From assembly GCA_003331045.1 (NCBI GenBank), contig QENA01000035.1, positions 24,321-88,320 of the forward strand: a stretch of DNA of 64,000 nucleotides, read 5' to 3'. Made by a program: the position numbers and the translations under genes. Shown here piece by piece: positions 55,583-64,000 of the stretch (its first letter is position 1; each line of letters begins with the position of its first letter). Under the pieces are notes generated by a model. The model was not told the origin of the DNA. It saw only the letters and a list, made by a program, of their open reading frames with translations, and made no database searches. The stretch is from Candidatus Tokpelaia sp. JSC189 (GTDB lineage: Bacteria; Pseudomonadota; Alphaproteobacteria; Rhizobiales; Rhizobiaceae).

Positions 55583-57238
55583 TCAGGAAATAAGTTTTTC
55601 ATCCAGTATATTGGTAATCAGTTGGCGTGTTTTTTGCAGGCCATAGAGTGCAATAAAAGAACCAAAACGTGGGCCCTGTGTTTGACCAATAAGGACCTCG
55701 TAAATCATCTGAAAAAATGAAATGGAGACACCGGGGCCGCCCTCAGGGCTGACTTTACTGTGATCCTGATAACGTTGAATCCCGCGGGCAACATCAAGAA
55801 GCACACTCTGGATCAGATTGCCATCAGCGTGATGGTCCAATTGGCCAAGCTTTTCATGCAATATTGCCAGCGTTTCACGTTCAATCTCATCAGGCACTCG
55901 AAATTTTTTGCACGGTCTGACAAAATTATTGAAATAACAGATCGCATAATCAACCAGACGATCAAGCTCAGGATGGCTTTGCGCTGTTACGCCCGGTGCA
56001 TAGCACGTGATATAGCCCCAGAGTATCATCTTGTTTTCAGCATTCAATGCACTAACCAGATTAAGCAGCATCGCAAAAGAAACCGGCAATTCAATTTGCG
56101 GCGGCCGTCCATTATGGATATGCCAAACGGGGTTGCTGAGACGCTCCTTCCATTCCTGTCTCTGATAAGCGGAAAGATACGCATAGTATTCATCAAGTGC
56201 CTTAGGAATAACATCAAAATAAAGCCGCTTGGCAGTCTTTGGCTTCTGATACATGTAAAGTGCAAGACTTTCCATTGGGGCATAGGTCAACCACTCATCA
56301 ATGGTCAGGCCATTTCCCTTTGATTTGGAAATTTTCTGTCCCTGCTCATCCAGAAACAACTCATAGTTAAACCCTTCCGGCGGCGTGCCACCCAGTGTCC
56401 GACAAATTTTGGAAGACAGCAGGACAGAATTGATCAGATCCTTGCCCGCCATTTCATAATCAATACCAAGGGCTGTCCAGCGCATAGCCCAATCAGCCTT
56501 CCACTGACACTTAACCTTCCCACCTGTGACTTCCGTTTCAATCTTCTCGCCCGTTTCAGGCTCAATATAGGTAATTGTGCCTTTTTTTTGATCACGGGCG
56601 ATAACCGGTACCTGTAATACCTTGCCACTCACAAGGCTGATCGGCAAAAAAGGAGAATAAGTCGCCCGCCGTTCCTCACCTAATGTGGGGAGAATAATAT
56701 TCATCACATTGTCATAGACTGCTAGGATTCTGAGCAACGCCTCATCAAATCGGCCAGAAGTATAATAATCCGTTGCGCTAGCAAATTCATAGTCAAAACT
56801 GAATTGATCAAGAAAAGTGCGCAGCCGTGCATTATTGGCCGCTCCAAAGGAAGGATATTCATTAGAAAATGGGTCGGGAACACGCGTCAGCGGTTGACCG
56901 ATATAATCCGCCATCATATCGCAGTTTGGCACATTATCAGGCACTTTGCGTAACCCATCCATATCATCAGAAAAACAAATAAGTCGTGTTTTGACCTTTC
57001 CTTGCGTCAGAATATGAAAAGCATGTCGCACCATGGTTGTGCGCGCCACTTCTCCAAAAGTACCGATATGCGGCAAACCGGACGGGCCATAGCCGGTTTC
57101 AAACAACACAACCTCTGAGTAGCAGGATCTTTCATAGCGTTTGATGATTTTCCGCGCTTCCTCAAAAGGCCAAGATTTTGCTTCACAGGCTGCCATCAAC
57201 AATTCGGGGTTTATATCGCCAAAAAAATTAGATATCAT
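55583..57238 (-). CDS. lysS: Lysyl-tRNA synthetase, class I
   Basis: A class I LysRS (the archaeal-type enzyme, also called LysK), which most bacteria replace by the unrelated class II enzyme; many alphaproteobacteria use this form. HIGH motif variant PHIG lies in [13 protein letters not shown] (residues 50-62), and the KMSKS motif is [10 protein letters not shown]. The length is 551 aa. It charges tRNA-Lys with lysine. It is monocistronic or co-transcribed with prfC downstream (about 90 bp). Confidence 0.95.
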   Translation of the reverse strand: MISNFFGDINPELLMAACEAKSWPFEEARKIIKRYERSCYSEVVLFETGYGPSGLPHIGTFGEVARTTMVRHAFHILTQGKVKTRLICFSDDMDGLRKVPDNVPNCDMMADYIGQPLTRVPDPFSNEYPSFGAANNARLRTFLDQFSFDYEFASATDYYTSGRFDEALLRILAVYDNVMNIILPTLGEERRATYSPFLPISLVSGKVLQVPVIARDQKKGTITYIEPETGEKIETEVTGGKVKCQWKADWAMRWTALGIDYEMAGKDLINSVLLSSKICRTLGGTPPEGFNYELFLDEQGQKISKSKGNGLTIDEWLTYAPMESLALYMYQKPKTAKRLYFDVIPKALDEYYAYLSAYQRQEWKERLSNPVWHIHNGRPPQIELPVSFAMLLNLVSALNAENKMILWGYITCYAPGVTAQSHPELDRLVDYAICYFNNFVRPCKKFRVPDEIERETLAILHEKLGQLDHHADGNLIQSVLLDVARGIQRYQDHSKVSPEGGPGVSISFFQMIYEVLIGQTQGPRFGSFIALYGLQKTRQLITNILDEKLIS

Positions 57239-58313
57239 GAAAATATAACCTCAACTGTTCCTCAACCATCTGCACTTTCACAGTTTTTAGCTTAAAATCG
57301 TTTCATACTTTCCAAGAACTTCTCTAAAACAATTTCCAAAACCTGTGAAGCATTTTTGCCAAAAAACTGCAATAAAACAAAACGCTAGACTATTTTATAA
57401 TTAAATGAGGCCATTCAACCCCCAAAATTTAAAGTGAAATAGCTAGATATTTTTATAGAAAATTCCCTGTTTATGGCCAAGACATGAATAATATTCCAGA
57501 CCATGATGGTGTTATTCTTTAATGCATTATAGAGAGCTTCTTTTTTTTAACCACTTTAATTCTCTGAAACAGAGCGATTTATTGCATTCAGCGACAAAAT
57601 CCTTATGGCTGAAAATTAAAGAATTTATGCTAACAAGCTCGATCTTCGCAACCCCTTGCATGAACCCCTGATTTACATCATAATCTCCATAGTCGATGCT
57701 GCGAATTCCTCTCCAGCAGGCAATATTGTCGTGAGCTATCCGCAACCTTCATAGCTTCGACTAAGAACAGCTTGATGCCCACCCTGCAGCCAAACTGCTA
57801 GCCATCTTGAAGATGGCGACGAACTGGAACAAATTTCTAGATCTAAGATATCAGCTCTTCTGGGAAAATTTTATGCTCTTGCAGTTGAGCTGACCACTGA
57901 AATCAGCTTTGATACGAAACAAGAGAAGCTTCTATTTCTGCAGATATTGCACGACCGCTGGGAAATGGATAATCTCTGTTGCTTCCATTGAACACTCGGT
58001 TTACATGCGCTCGCAAAAACTTTAGAATGGCACGGTATTTATGTGCCATAATATCTAAAAACAGATCGGGAAACAGGGCAGATCAAGCTCTATCAGCTTG
58101 TCTTTGTATTCAAATGATTGCACGGCATAATTCATAGACAGCAGCGAGAACAAATCGGATGTCTGTCTGAACACAGGATGGTGATACGATTCACCCCTTT
58201 AATCTATCAGAAACTGAAACGCAAATTTAAAAATCCTACATCGTCATTATCTAGAGTTTAAAACATTTTCAGAAATAATCAGAAGAAAATTTTTGATAAG
58301 ATACTACTGCATA
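57239..58313 (+). other. Gene-poor interval between lysS and truA
   Basis: Over 1 kb with no recognisable gene. A minus-strand frame at 57527-57745 (72 aa, containing IDYGDYDVNQGFMQGVAKIELVS) and a plus-strand stretch near 57817-57990 (DELEQISRSKISALLGKFYA) look protein-like, but neither has a clear ribosome binding site or a family I know. Decayed genes are possible. Confidence 0.45.
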
Positions 58314-59063
58314 TTATATTGGATAATCAACACCGATAAGATAAAGCCCTTGTGGGGGTGCCACCATACCGCAGCGCGTGCGATCGCGCGCTTCAAGAGC
58401 TGCCTCAAGATCATCACTGCTCCAGCGGCCCCATCCGACCTCCGCAAGACTGCCGACAAAAGATCGTATCTGATTATGCAGAAAAGACCGAGCTGAAGCG
58501 TGGATTTCAATCCACTCGCCATTCCGTGTTACATCTAGCCGGTCCAGTGTACGAAAAGGGCTTCTGGCTTGGCATTGGGCCGCACGAAAGGTGGTAAAAT
58601 CATGATAGCCGATAAGCTGTTGTGCCGCCTCGTGCATTTTTTCTGCATCAAGCGGGCGCAGCGCCCACCAGACATACCGAGCACCGATTGTCGGCGGTGA
58701 GCTACGGTTGAGAATACGGTAACAATAATGCCGTCTGAGCGCGGAAAATCGCGCATCAAAACTCTGCTCAATCTCTTCTGCCCGCAAAATGGACACAACT
58801 TCCCCGGCCTGTACCAGATGAGCGTTAAGCGCATCACGCACCTTTCTACCCTGCCATGTTTTTTGCAAATCAACATGGGCAACCTGCGCAACAGCATGCA
58901 CACCTGCATCCGTCCGCCCTGCCGTAATGATCGTTACTGCTTCCCCGCAAAACCGACTGATTGCCGTTTCAATCGCGGCCTGAACACTTGGTAACTGACC
59001 CTGCCTCTGCCAACCAACATAAGGCGTTCCGTCATATTCGATGGTCAATTTATAACGCGGCAT
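58314..59063 (-). CDS. truA: tRNA pseudouridine(38-40) synthase TruA
   Basis: TruA makes pseudouridine at positions 38-40 of tRNAs. The catalytic aspartate is D52 in [22 protein letters not shown] at residues 10-21 and [14 protein letters not shown] near the C-terminus are conserved. The length of 249 aa fits. It is separated from the fmt stop by one base, in the order def-fmt-truA that is conserved in rhizobia. Confidence 0.96.
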   Translation of the reverse strand: MPRYKLTIEYDGTPYVGWQRQGQLPSVQAAIETAISRFCGEAVTIITAGRTDAGVHAVAQVAHVDLQKTWQGRKVRDALNAHLVQAGEVVSILRAEEIEQSFDARFSALRRHYCYRILNRSSPPTIGARYVWWALRPLDAEKMHEAAQQLIGYHDFTTFRAAQCQARSPFRTLDRLDVTRNGEWIEIHASARSFLHNQIRSFVGSLAEVGWGRWSSDDLEAALEARDRTRCGMVAPPQGLYLIGVDYPI

Positions 59064-59064
59064 T

Positions 59065-59997
59065 TCAATAAACCGCCGTTACAGTAGCACCACGTATGAA
59101 ATCCTGTACATCAAGCGACCTGCCACCTGCTTTCTGCAACCGGGTCAGCAGCAAAGCACCATCGCAGCAAGAAACAGCCAAAGTCAGCGGATCAAAACTG
59201 CTAGGCCGGCCAACAGGCTGACCAGCAGCAAGATGTGCTCCAAGAATCTTCACCCGCTCACGCCTACCAGCGATATCCATTTCACACCACGCTCCTGGAA
59301 AAGGTGATAGACCACAGATATGCCTGTAGACAACCGTAGCCGGCTTACCCCAGTCGATACGCGTTTCTTCCTTGCTGATTTTATAGGCATATGTAACGCT
59401 CTCTTCCCTTTGCGGTGTGAGAAGAAGCCTTCCCTGTTCCAAGTCAGCCATTGCCTTGACCATAAGATCAGCGGCCACCTGTGATAGCCGATCATGCAGT
59501 TCGCCCGCAGTCATATCCTGACCGATTGCCACCTTTTCCGCTAAAGCAACGGGACCAGTATCAAACCCTTCATCCATCTGCATGATCATGATTCCAGTTT
59601 CAGTATCACCAGCCATGATCGCACGCTGTATAGGAGCTGCTCCGCGCCAGCGGGGAAGCAAAGAGGCATGTGCATTAAAACAGCCAAAACGAGGGGCATC
59701 CAGCACGTCTCTTGGCAGCAACAAGCCATAGGCAACAGCAATTATAGCATCAAGGGAAAGCGCCCTAAAACGGGCCTGCTCTTCTGTGTTACGCAGGGTT
59801 CTGGGTGTATGAACCGTCAGCCTCAACATTTCCGCCTCATGCTGCACTGGCGATTTTGTGATATCCAACCCGCGCCTGCCTGCAGAACGCGGCGGCTGGC
59901 TGTAGACAGCAACAATGTCATGACCGGCAGCGACCAATGCCTTTAATATAGGCACAGAGAAGACCGATGTTCCCATAAAAGCAAGACGCAATGCCAT
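59065..59997 (-). CDS. fmt: Methionyl-tRNA formyltransferase
   Basis: Fmt adds a formyl group to initiator Met-tRNA. It starts [18 protein letters not shown] and contains the catalytic/folate-binding segment [19 protein letters not shown]. The C-terminal OB-like tRNA-binding domain is present. The ATG at 59997 is two bases after the def stop; the frame continues to 60015 but would overlap def. Length 310 aa. Together with def it controls N-terminal formylation and its removal. Confidence 0.96.
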   Translation of the reverse strand: MALRLAFMGTSVFSVPILKALVAAGHDIVAVYSQPPRSAGRRGLDITKSPVQHEAEMLRLTVHTPRTLRNTEEQARFRALSLDAIIAVAYGLLLPRDVLDAPRFGCFNAHASLLPRWRGAAPIQRAIMAGDTETGIMIMQMDEGFDTGPVALAEKVAIGQDMTAGELHDRLSQVAADLMVKAMADLEQGRLLLTPQREESVTYAYKISKEETRIDWGKPATVVYRHICGLSPFPGAWCEMDIAGRRERVKILGAHLAAGQPVGRPSSFDPLTLAVSCCDGALLLTRLQKAGGRSLDVQDFIRGATVTAVY

Positions 59998-59999
59998 TT

Positions 60000-60527
60000 T
60001 TAGATTGCTACACACTCTTCCATATCACGGGCCCGCTTTCTGAATTTGCGGATAACCATATCACGCTTCAGACGTGATATATGATCAATAAACAAAATGC
60101 CATTCAGGTGATCAACCTCATGCTGCAGACAGACCGCAAGAAGTCCCTCGGCTTCAATTTCCTGCTTTTCACCATCACGCTCAAAATAGGTGAGGCGCAT
60201 CTTCTTGGGTCGCTCGACGTCAGCATAATAATTAGGGATGGAAAGACAACCTTCCTGATAGACATTGCGTTCGTCCGATGTCCAGACAATCTCTGGATTG
60301 ATAAATATCTGCGGTTTTTTCGGCTTGTCCTTGTCGGCAAGATCAATCACCAGAAGGCGAAGCGGTTTGCCAATCTGTATAGCGGCAAGGCCGATCCCGG
60401 ATGCATGATACATGCTTTCCAGCATGTCACTAGCAAGCCAGACAATACGATCATCAAAAACTGCAACAGGTTTTGACACCTCGCGCAAAAGTGGATTGGG
60501 AAATATGATAAGCGGTTTGATCGTCAT
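60000..60527 (-). CDS. def: Peptide deformylase
   Basis: Deformylase removes the N-formyl group from new proteins. All three metal-site motifs are present: [10 protein letters not shown] (44-53), QEGCLS (Cys at 94) and QHEVDH (His at 136 and 140). The length of 175 aa is typical. First gene of the minus-strand unit def-fmt-truA, and divergent from rmuC, with 104 bp between the starts. Confidence 0.97.
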   Translation of the reverse strand: MTIKPLIIFPNPLLREVSKPVAVFDDRIVWLASDMLESMYHASGIGLAAIQIGKPLRLLVIDLADKDKPKKPQIFINPEIVWTSDERNVYQEGCLSIPNYYADVERPKKMRLTYFERDGEKQEIEAEGLLAVCLQHEVDHLNGILFIDHISRLKRDMVIRKFRKRARDMEECVAI

Positions 60528-60631
60528 AAACTTCCAGATAATATAATGATCGGCTTTACGTCAATGTGCTATCCGTGCAAATGTTCGTGTTTTGATCGCT
60601 TTTTTGGCAATTAAACGCTAAGATCAAGGGT

Positions 60632-61816
60632 ATGATTGATTCGCACATACTCTCCACATCCCCACTATTACCTAGCGGCGGATATATCAGCCTTGTGGCT
60701 CTTATCCTTGGCTTTATCGCCATTTTTTCTGCGGGCGGGCTAGTTCTTGCCATCAGGCTGTGGCGTACAACCAACCATAGAACAATACTGGACTCCCAAG
60801 CAGCGGAACGGGCACGGGATGTGCAAATGGATATGAGCATACTGCTGCAGATGCAAGCCAAAATGCAAGGCCGCATGCAAACCATAGCAGAGCTTTTTGG
60901 CGCACGGCAGGCAGAGCTTAACAAATCAATCCGCGAGAAGCTTGATGGCATGACTACGCAACTCGGGCAGACTATTAACGCCCAGACTAAATCAACCCAT
61001 GAAAACCTATGCAAACTGCAGGAGAGGCTGGCGGTAATTGATTCCGCCCAAAACAATATTCAATCACTGGCAGGTCAAGTTGTCGAGCTTCAGTCCATTC
61101 TTTCCAACAAGCAAACGCGCGGTGCTTTTGGGCAAGGGCGGATGGAGGCCATCATTGCAGATAACTTGCCGTCCAGCGCCTACGCGTTTCAGGCCACACT
61201 TTCCAATAACATGCGGCCGGACTGTATTGTTTACATGCCCAATAATGCGCCATCACTGATCATTGACGCTAAGTTCCCCCTTGAAGCATGGAATACCATG
61301 CGCAGCGAGACAAATCCACAGGCCCGCCGCCAGGCTGAAAAGCAGCTTCGCAAGGATATAGAAACTCATGTCCGCGATATTGCACAGAAATATCTCATTG
61401 CTGGTGAGACACAGGATACGGCTTTTCTGTTCGTGCCATCAGAATCCATTTTTGCCACCATACACGAAGAATTTGAGAATCTGGTGCAAAAAGCCAATCG
61501 CTCGCGGATCATCATTGTTTCACCTTCACTACTAATGCTTTCCATCCAAGTTGTGCAGGCAATCCTGAAAAATACTCGCATGCGCGAGCAGGCACACCTC
61601 ATTCAGGCCGAGGTCAGGAAACTCATAGAAGATATCAAGCGCCTTGATGAACGGGTCCGCAAGCTCCAAGGCCATTTTCAGCAGACGGAAAAAGATGTGA
61701 ATGATATTCTTGTCTCCACATCAAAACTGGCACGGCATGGCGCTAAAATAGAAGCACTTGAGCTCAGCACAACAAAAGAATCGGAAATGCCAAAACAGCG
61801 GTTGGGTCCTGAATAA
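60632..61816 (+). CDS. rmuC: DNA recombination protein RmuC
   Basis: RmuC is a membrane-anchored nuclease-like protein that limits recombination between inverted repeats. The N-terminal hydrophobic segment (about residues 18-42) is followed by a long helical stretch (50-150) and the RmuC domain with a PD-(D/E)xK-like core (MPNNAPSLIIDAKFPLEAW). The C-terminus is again helical. Length 394 aa. Divergent from def; a standard neighbour in Rhizobiales. Confidence 0.92.
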   Translation: MIDSHILSTSPLLPSGGYISLVALILGFIAIFSAGGLVLAIRLWRTTNHRTILDSQAAERARDVQMDMSILLQMQAKMQGRMQTIAELFGARQAELNKSIREKLDGMTTQLGQTINAQTKSTHENLCKLQERLAVIDSAQNNIQSLAGQVVELQSILSNKQTRGAFGQGRMEAIIADNLPSSAYAFQATLSNNMRPDCIVYMPNNAPSLIIDAKFPLEAWNTMRSETNPQARRQAEKQLRKDIETHVRDIAQKYLIAGETQDTAFLFVPSESIFATIHEEFENLVQKANRSRIIIVSPSLLMLSIQVVQAILKNTRMREQAHLIQAEVRKLIEDIKRLDERVRKLQGHFQQTEKDVNDILVSTSKLARHGAKIEALELSTTKESEMPKQRLGPE

Positions 61817-61923
61817 CACTGCAATTGCTTGAAGATGAACAAACAGAGCAACATAGCTTACCCGATATCAACTAATCAGAAATTCTCCTACTGGCTAGAT
61901 ATTTAGTTGAGAAAATCCAGTTA

Positions 61924-61940
61924 ATTCCTTGTTAAGGAAT
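61924..61940. other. Perfect 7-3-7 inverted repeat upstream of the lipoprotein gene
   Basis: ATTCCTT-GTT-AAGGAAT is symmetrical and lies about 90 bases before the start at 62032, a possible operator for a dimeric regulator. A TATAAT at 61990-61995 could be the -10 box of the same gene. No family of regulator is implied. Confidence 0.25.
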
Positions 61941-62031
61941 CTTGAATTATCTTTAATAATCCGGAAAAATCCAAACAAAGCTTTCGATATATAATCAAAA
62001 TCTGCAGATTAAACCGGAGAGGTGTAAAACG

Positions 62032-62616
62032 ATGAAGCACATTCTGTTATCTGTAGCGCTTGTATCATTACTCGCGGGATGCGCAAGCACACCAACCCAC
62101 ATCACCAATGCCTGTGCTGTTCTCAACCAGAAAAATGGCCTTGTTTTCAACTGGCGGCGGTCAGCAAAAAAAGCAGAACGGAAATATGGGATTCCGATGC
62201 CGATTATCCTAGCAACCATCTATACCGAATCCGGTTTTAAGCAAAGAGCGCGCCCACCACGCAAAAAATTACTCGGCTTTATTCCATGGAAGCGTCCTTC
62301 AAGCGCTTATGGTTATCCACAGGCGGTTAATAGCGCATGGGAGCACTACCGTAAGCAGACAGGCCACACGAGGGCACGCCGTACAAATTTTGATCATGCT
62401 GCAAAATTTATTGCTTGGTATCATCGCGAAAGTGTGCTTAGAAATGGTGTTTTACCCAATGATGCTTATGCACTTTACCTCAATTATCATATGGGGCACA
62501 CTGCCTATGCTAGAAATCATGGCCAAGGCAATAAAATTGCTATCCAAGCAGCCTATAACATGCAAACCATGGCAAGGCAATATGACATACAGTTGCGTAA
62601 CTGTAATATGCGCTGA
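62032..62616 (+). CDS. Lipoprotein with lysozyme-like (SLT) transglycosylase domain
   Basis: A 194-aa protein with a lipoprotein signal: MKHILLSVALVSLLAGC, with cysteine at residue 17 as the lipidation site. The mature part resembles soluble lytic transglycosylases: the glutamate in ATIYTESGF is the likely catalytic residue, with SSAYGYPQAV and the later ALYLNYHMGH. It would cleave or bind peptidoglycan from the membrane. The GGAGAGG upstream of the ATG is a strong ribosome binding site. It follows rmuC after 215 bp of intergenic DNA. Confidence 0.88.
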   Translation: MKHILLSVALVSLLAGCASTPTHITNACAVLNQKNGLVFNWRRSAKKAERKYGIPMPIILATIYTESGFKQRARPPRKKLLGFIPWKRPSSAYGYPQAVNSAWEHYRKQTGHTRARRTNFDHAAKFIAWYHRESVLRNGVLPNDAYALYLNYHMGHTAYARNHGQGNKIAIQAAYNMQTMARQYDIQLRNCNMR

Positions 62617-63882
62617 AATACGATGACAGCAGGCTAAGAATGACCTTATGATTTATGCTCATTCCTTTGTCGTACCGACCCTCCAATCAACTGCTCACGC
62701 CATCCGGTGAATTGAACAATAAGTTTCTCGATTTCTTTATTCAGTCATCTGGTCAACCATGACAATTATATGATCTATGTAGTCCTGCTACCGTGAGATA
62801 TGGTCATCTCTTTTTCATAAAACTCATCCACGTTTCTCAGTAATAAATGCTTATTCTTCAAGATATCAAATTTGCCTTTAATGCCGACTGCATTTGCAAA
62901 TATAAGGCGTTCGGATAAAACGTAAGTGACAGGGAATAATCCATATAACAGCAAGCCTTCTCCAGCTTTTCTGGCAATCACCTGCATACACATTTAAAGA
63001 AAAAATATTTAATCGATATTCATAATATCATTCGAAAATATTACTCAATATTTACTAATTACATATTAAATAAACTCATTTTTATATTTTCTTCAATTTT
63101 CTCTAAATAAGATCTGTTTTTGGTATTTAGATAATACTATTTCCAAATGTCATCTTTTTCCACTTTGAAAAAGTATCTCATAATTTTTGTTTAACGATGA
63201 CAGCCCATATTTCAGGTGTAATTATGCACGCATAATATCCAAAAAATCCTTGACTGAATGCATCTCCACTTTGTTTATTACAGATGATGATAATAGTATA
63301 TTTGTTATAAATACTAGCTTTGATAAGATTATTTTAGCGCATAATGTTCTTGAAACGAATGAATAGTAAAGACTCATAGCATTTGAATGTCCCTTCTCCG
63401 AAGGAGACTGGTTTCATAGCTCTCTTGTTCGACTATTTTTATTATAAATATCTAAAAACACAAAATTTCTGTTGGTGTCGTATTAAAGTTTAAGACTCAT
63501 TATTCTTTTCCTGAGAACACATCAAATTTGTCTTTTCTAAATACTAGACAAAATTTCTCAAAATTAAAAAAGCTCTGCAGACGATGAATACAATCAAAAA
63601 ACAGTCAAAGCATCAATAAAAACGAATTGACTTCAATGTCCTGCATTTCTCCATAAACACGTGACCTTACCCAAAACAACTTTGTTACAGGCTCTCAAGG
63701 TACAACTAAAAAAGCTATGGAAGTTATGTTAGCATCCATTCTGATCTGTTGGAATAATAGGAGGAATTTTGATGGAGTGTTAGAGATTTGTGTTTTTGGA
63801 GGATTGGGTATCCGAGTTTAAGGGATTTTCTGATTTCGATGGGCTCTGGCTGTGGGCTGGATGGGTTATTAGCGCTGTTCAG
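62617..63882 (+). other. AT-rich interval with no recognised gene
   Basis: About 1.27 kb, very AT-rich between 63000 and 63720. A minus-strand frame at 62775-62993 (MCMQVIARKAGEGLLLYG...) and one at 63724-63924 (MHSLQEITFIPNPSLNS...) are open but unrecognised; the second runs into the 118-bp repeat. No RNA gene seen. Confidence 0.5.
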
Positions 63883-64000
63883 TGAAGGATTAGGGATGAA
63901 GGTTATTTCTTGTAAGGAGTGCATGCGGGTTTATTTCTAGCTGCCTGTAGAGTTTAGTGCGTATTTTGAGGGGACTATGGTAGGGATCGCCTTTCATACA
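63883..64000 (-). repeat. 118-bp dispersed repeat, copy B (inverted, reaches the window end)
   Basis: Exact reverse complement of 4697-4814, about 59 kb away. It includes the start ATG and GAGGGG leader of the reading frame seen at 4403-4720, and continues beyond the window, so its true length is unknown. Confidence 0.9.

Noticed and set aside
57527..57745. 72-aa minus-strand frame as a gene
   Set aside because: No recognisable family, no good ribosome binding site, and it lies in a gap with other broken protein-like phrases.
62775..62993. Short frame starting MCMQVIARKAGEGLLLYG as a CsrA-like regulator
   Set aside because: The first residues recall CsrA, but the rest does not follow the family, and the ribosome binding site is poor.

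Overview
This window is chromosomal DNA from an alphaproteobacterium, most likely of the order Hyphomicrobiales (Rhizobiales) near the Brucellaceae and Bartonellaceae. The reasons are gene order and content: bamD-recN-ligA at the end of a division/envelope cluster, 4.5S RNA-dnaX-ybaB, hemC-hemD-hemX-hemY divergent from tsaD-gpsA, dapB-gpmA, def-fmt-truA, a class I lysyl-tRNA synthetase, a CenR-type regulator and a DUF4170 relic beside Kdo/lipid A genes. Moderate-to-low GC, many long gene-poor gaps and at least four decayed genes suggest a lineage undergoing genome reduction, as in host-associated relatives. That lifestyle is an inference.

Layout. 1-4333: end of bamD, then recN and ligA. 4400-5080: a dispersed repeat and the SRP RNA gene. 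5188-9430: dnaX (with a putative -1 frameshift site), ybaB, an MFS transporter and the rplU-rpmA ribosomal operon. A tRNA-Ser lies at 9747. 10759-20000, mostly minus strand: lpxK, waaA, a DUF374 acyltransferase, a dead DUF4170 gene, cysQ, pmbA, a pair of M16 peptidases, rsmD and rluB, with divergent tadA. 22058-28357: cobB pseudogene, gyrB, and thiC behind a TPP riboswitch. 29071-33664: a GST, queG pseudogene, an SDR protein, mepA pseudogene and glk. 33717-36717: two identical tandem copies of a GalP-like sugar/H+ symporter gene. 36835-42057: dapB, gpmA, tRNA-Leu, and two genes of the carboxyspermidine route to spermidine. 43249-51883: heme genes, tsaD-gpsA, cenR and a methyltransferase. 52303-62616: cysK, prfC, lysS (class I), truA-fmt-def, rmuC and a lysozyme-like lipoprotein. 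The last 1.4 kb has no recognisable gene and ends in an inverted 118-bp copy of the repeat near 4.7 kb.

Most genes are core housekeeping: lipid A assembly (lpxK, waaA), tRNA and rRNA modification, heme synthesis, cell-wall precursor synthesis (dapB) and DNA replication or repair. The most distinctive parts are the recent exact duplication of a GalP-like transporter next to glucokinase, the frameshift signal in dnaX, a 12-G tract inside rluB, a response regulator lacking its switch threonine, and the set of gene relics. I found no CRISPR array, prophage or intact insertion sequence.
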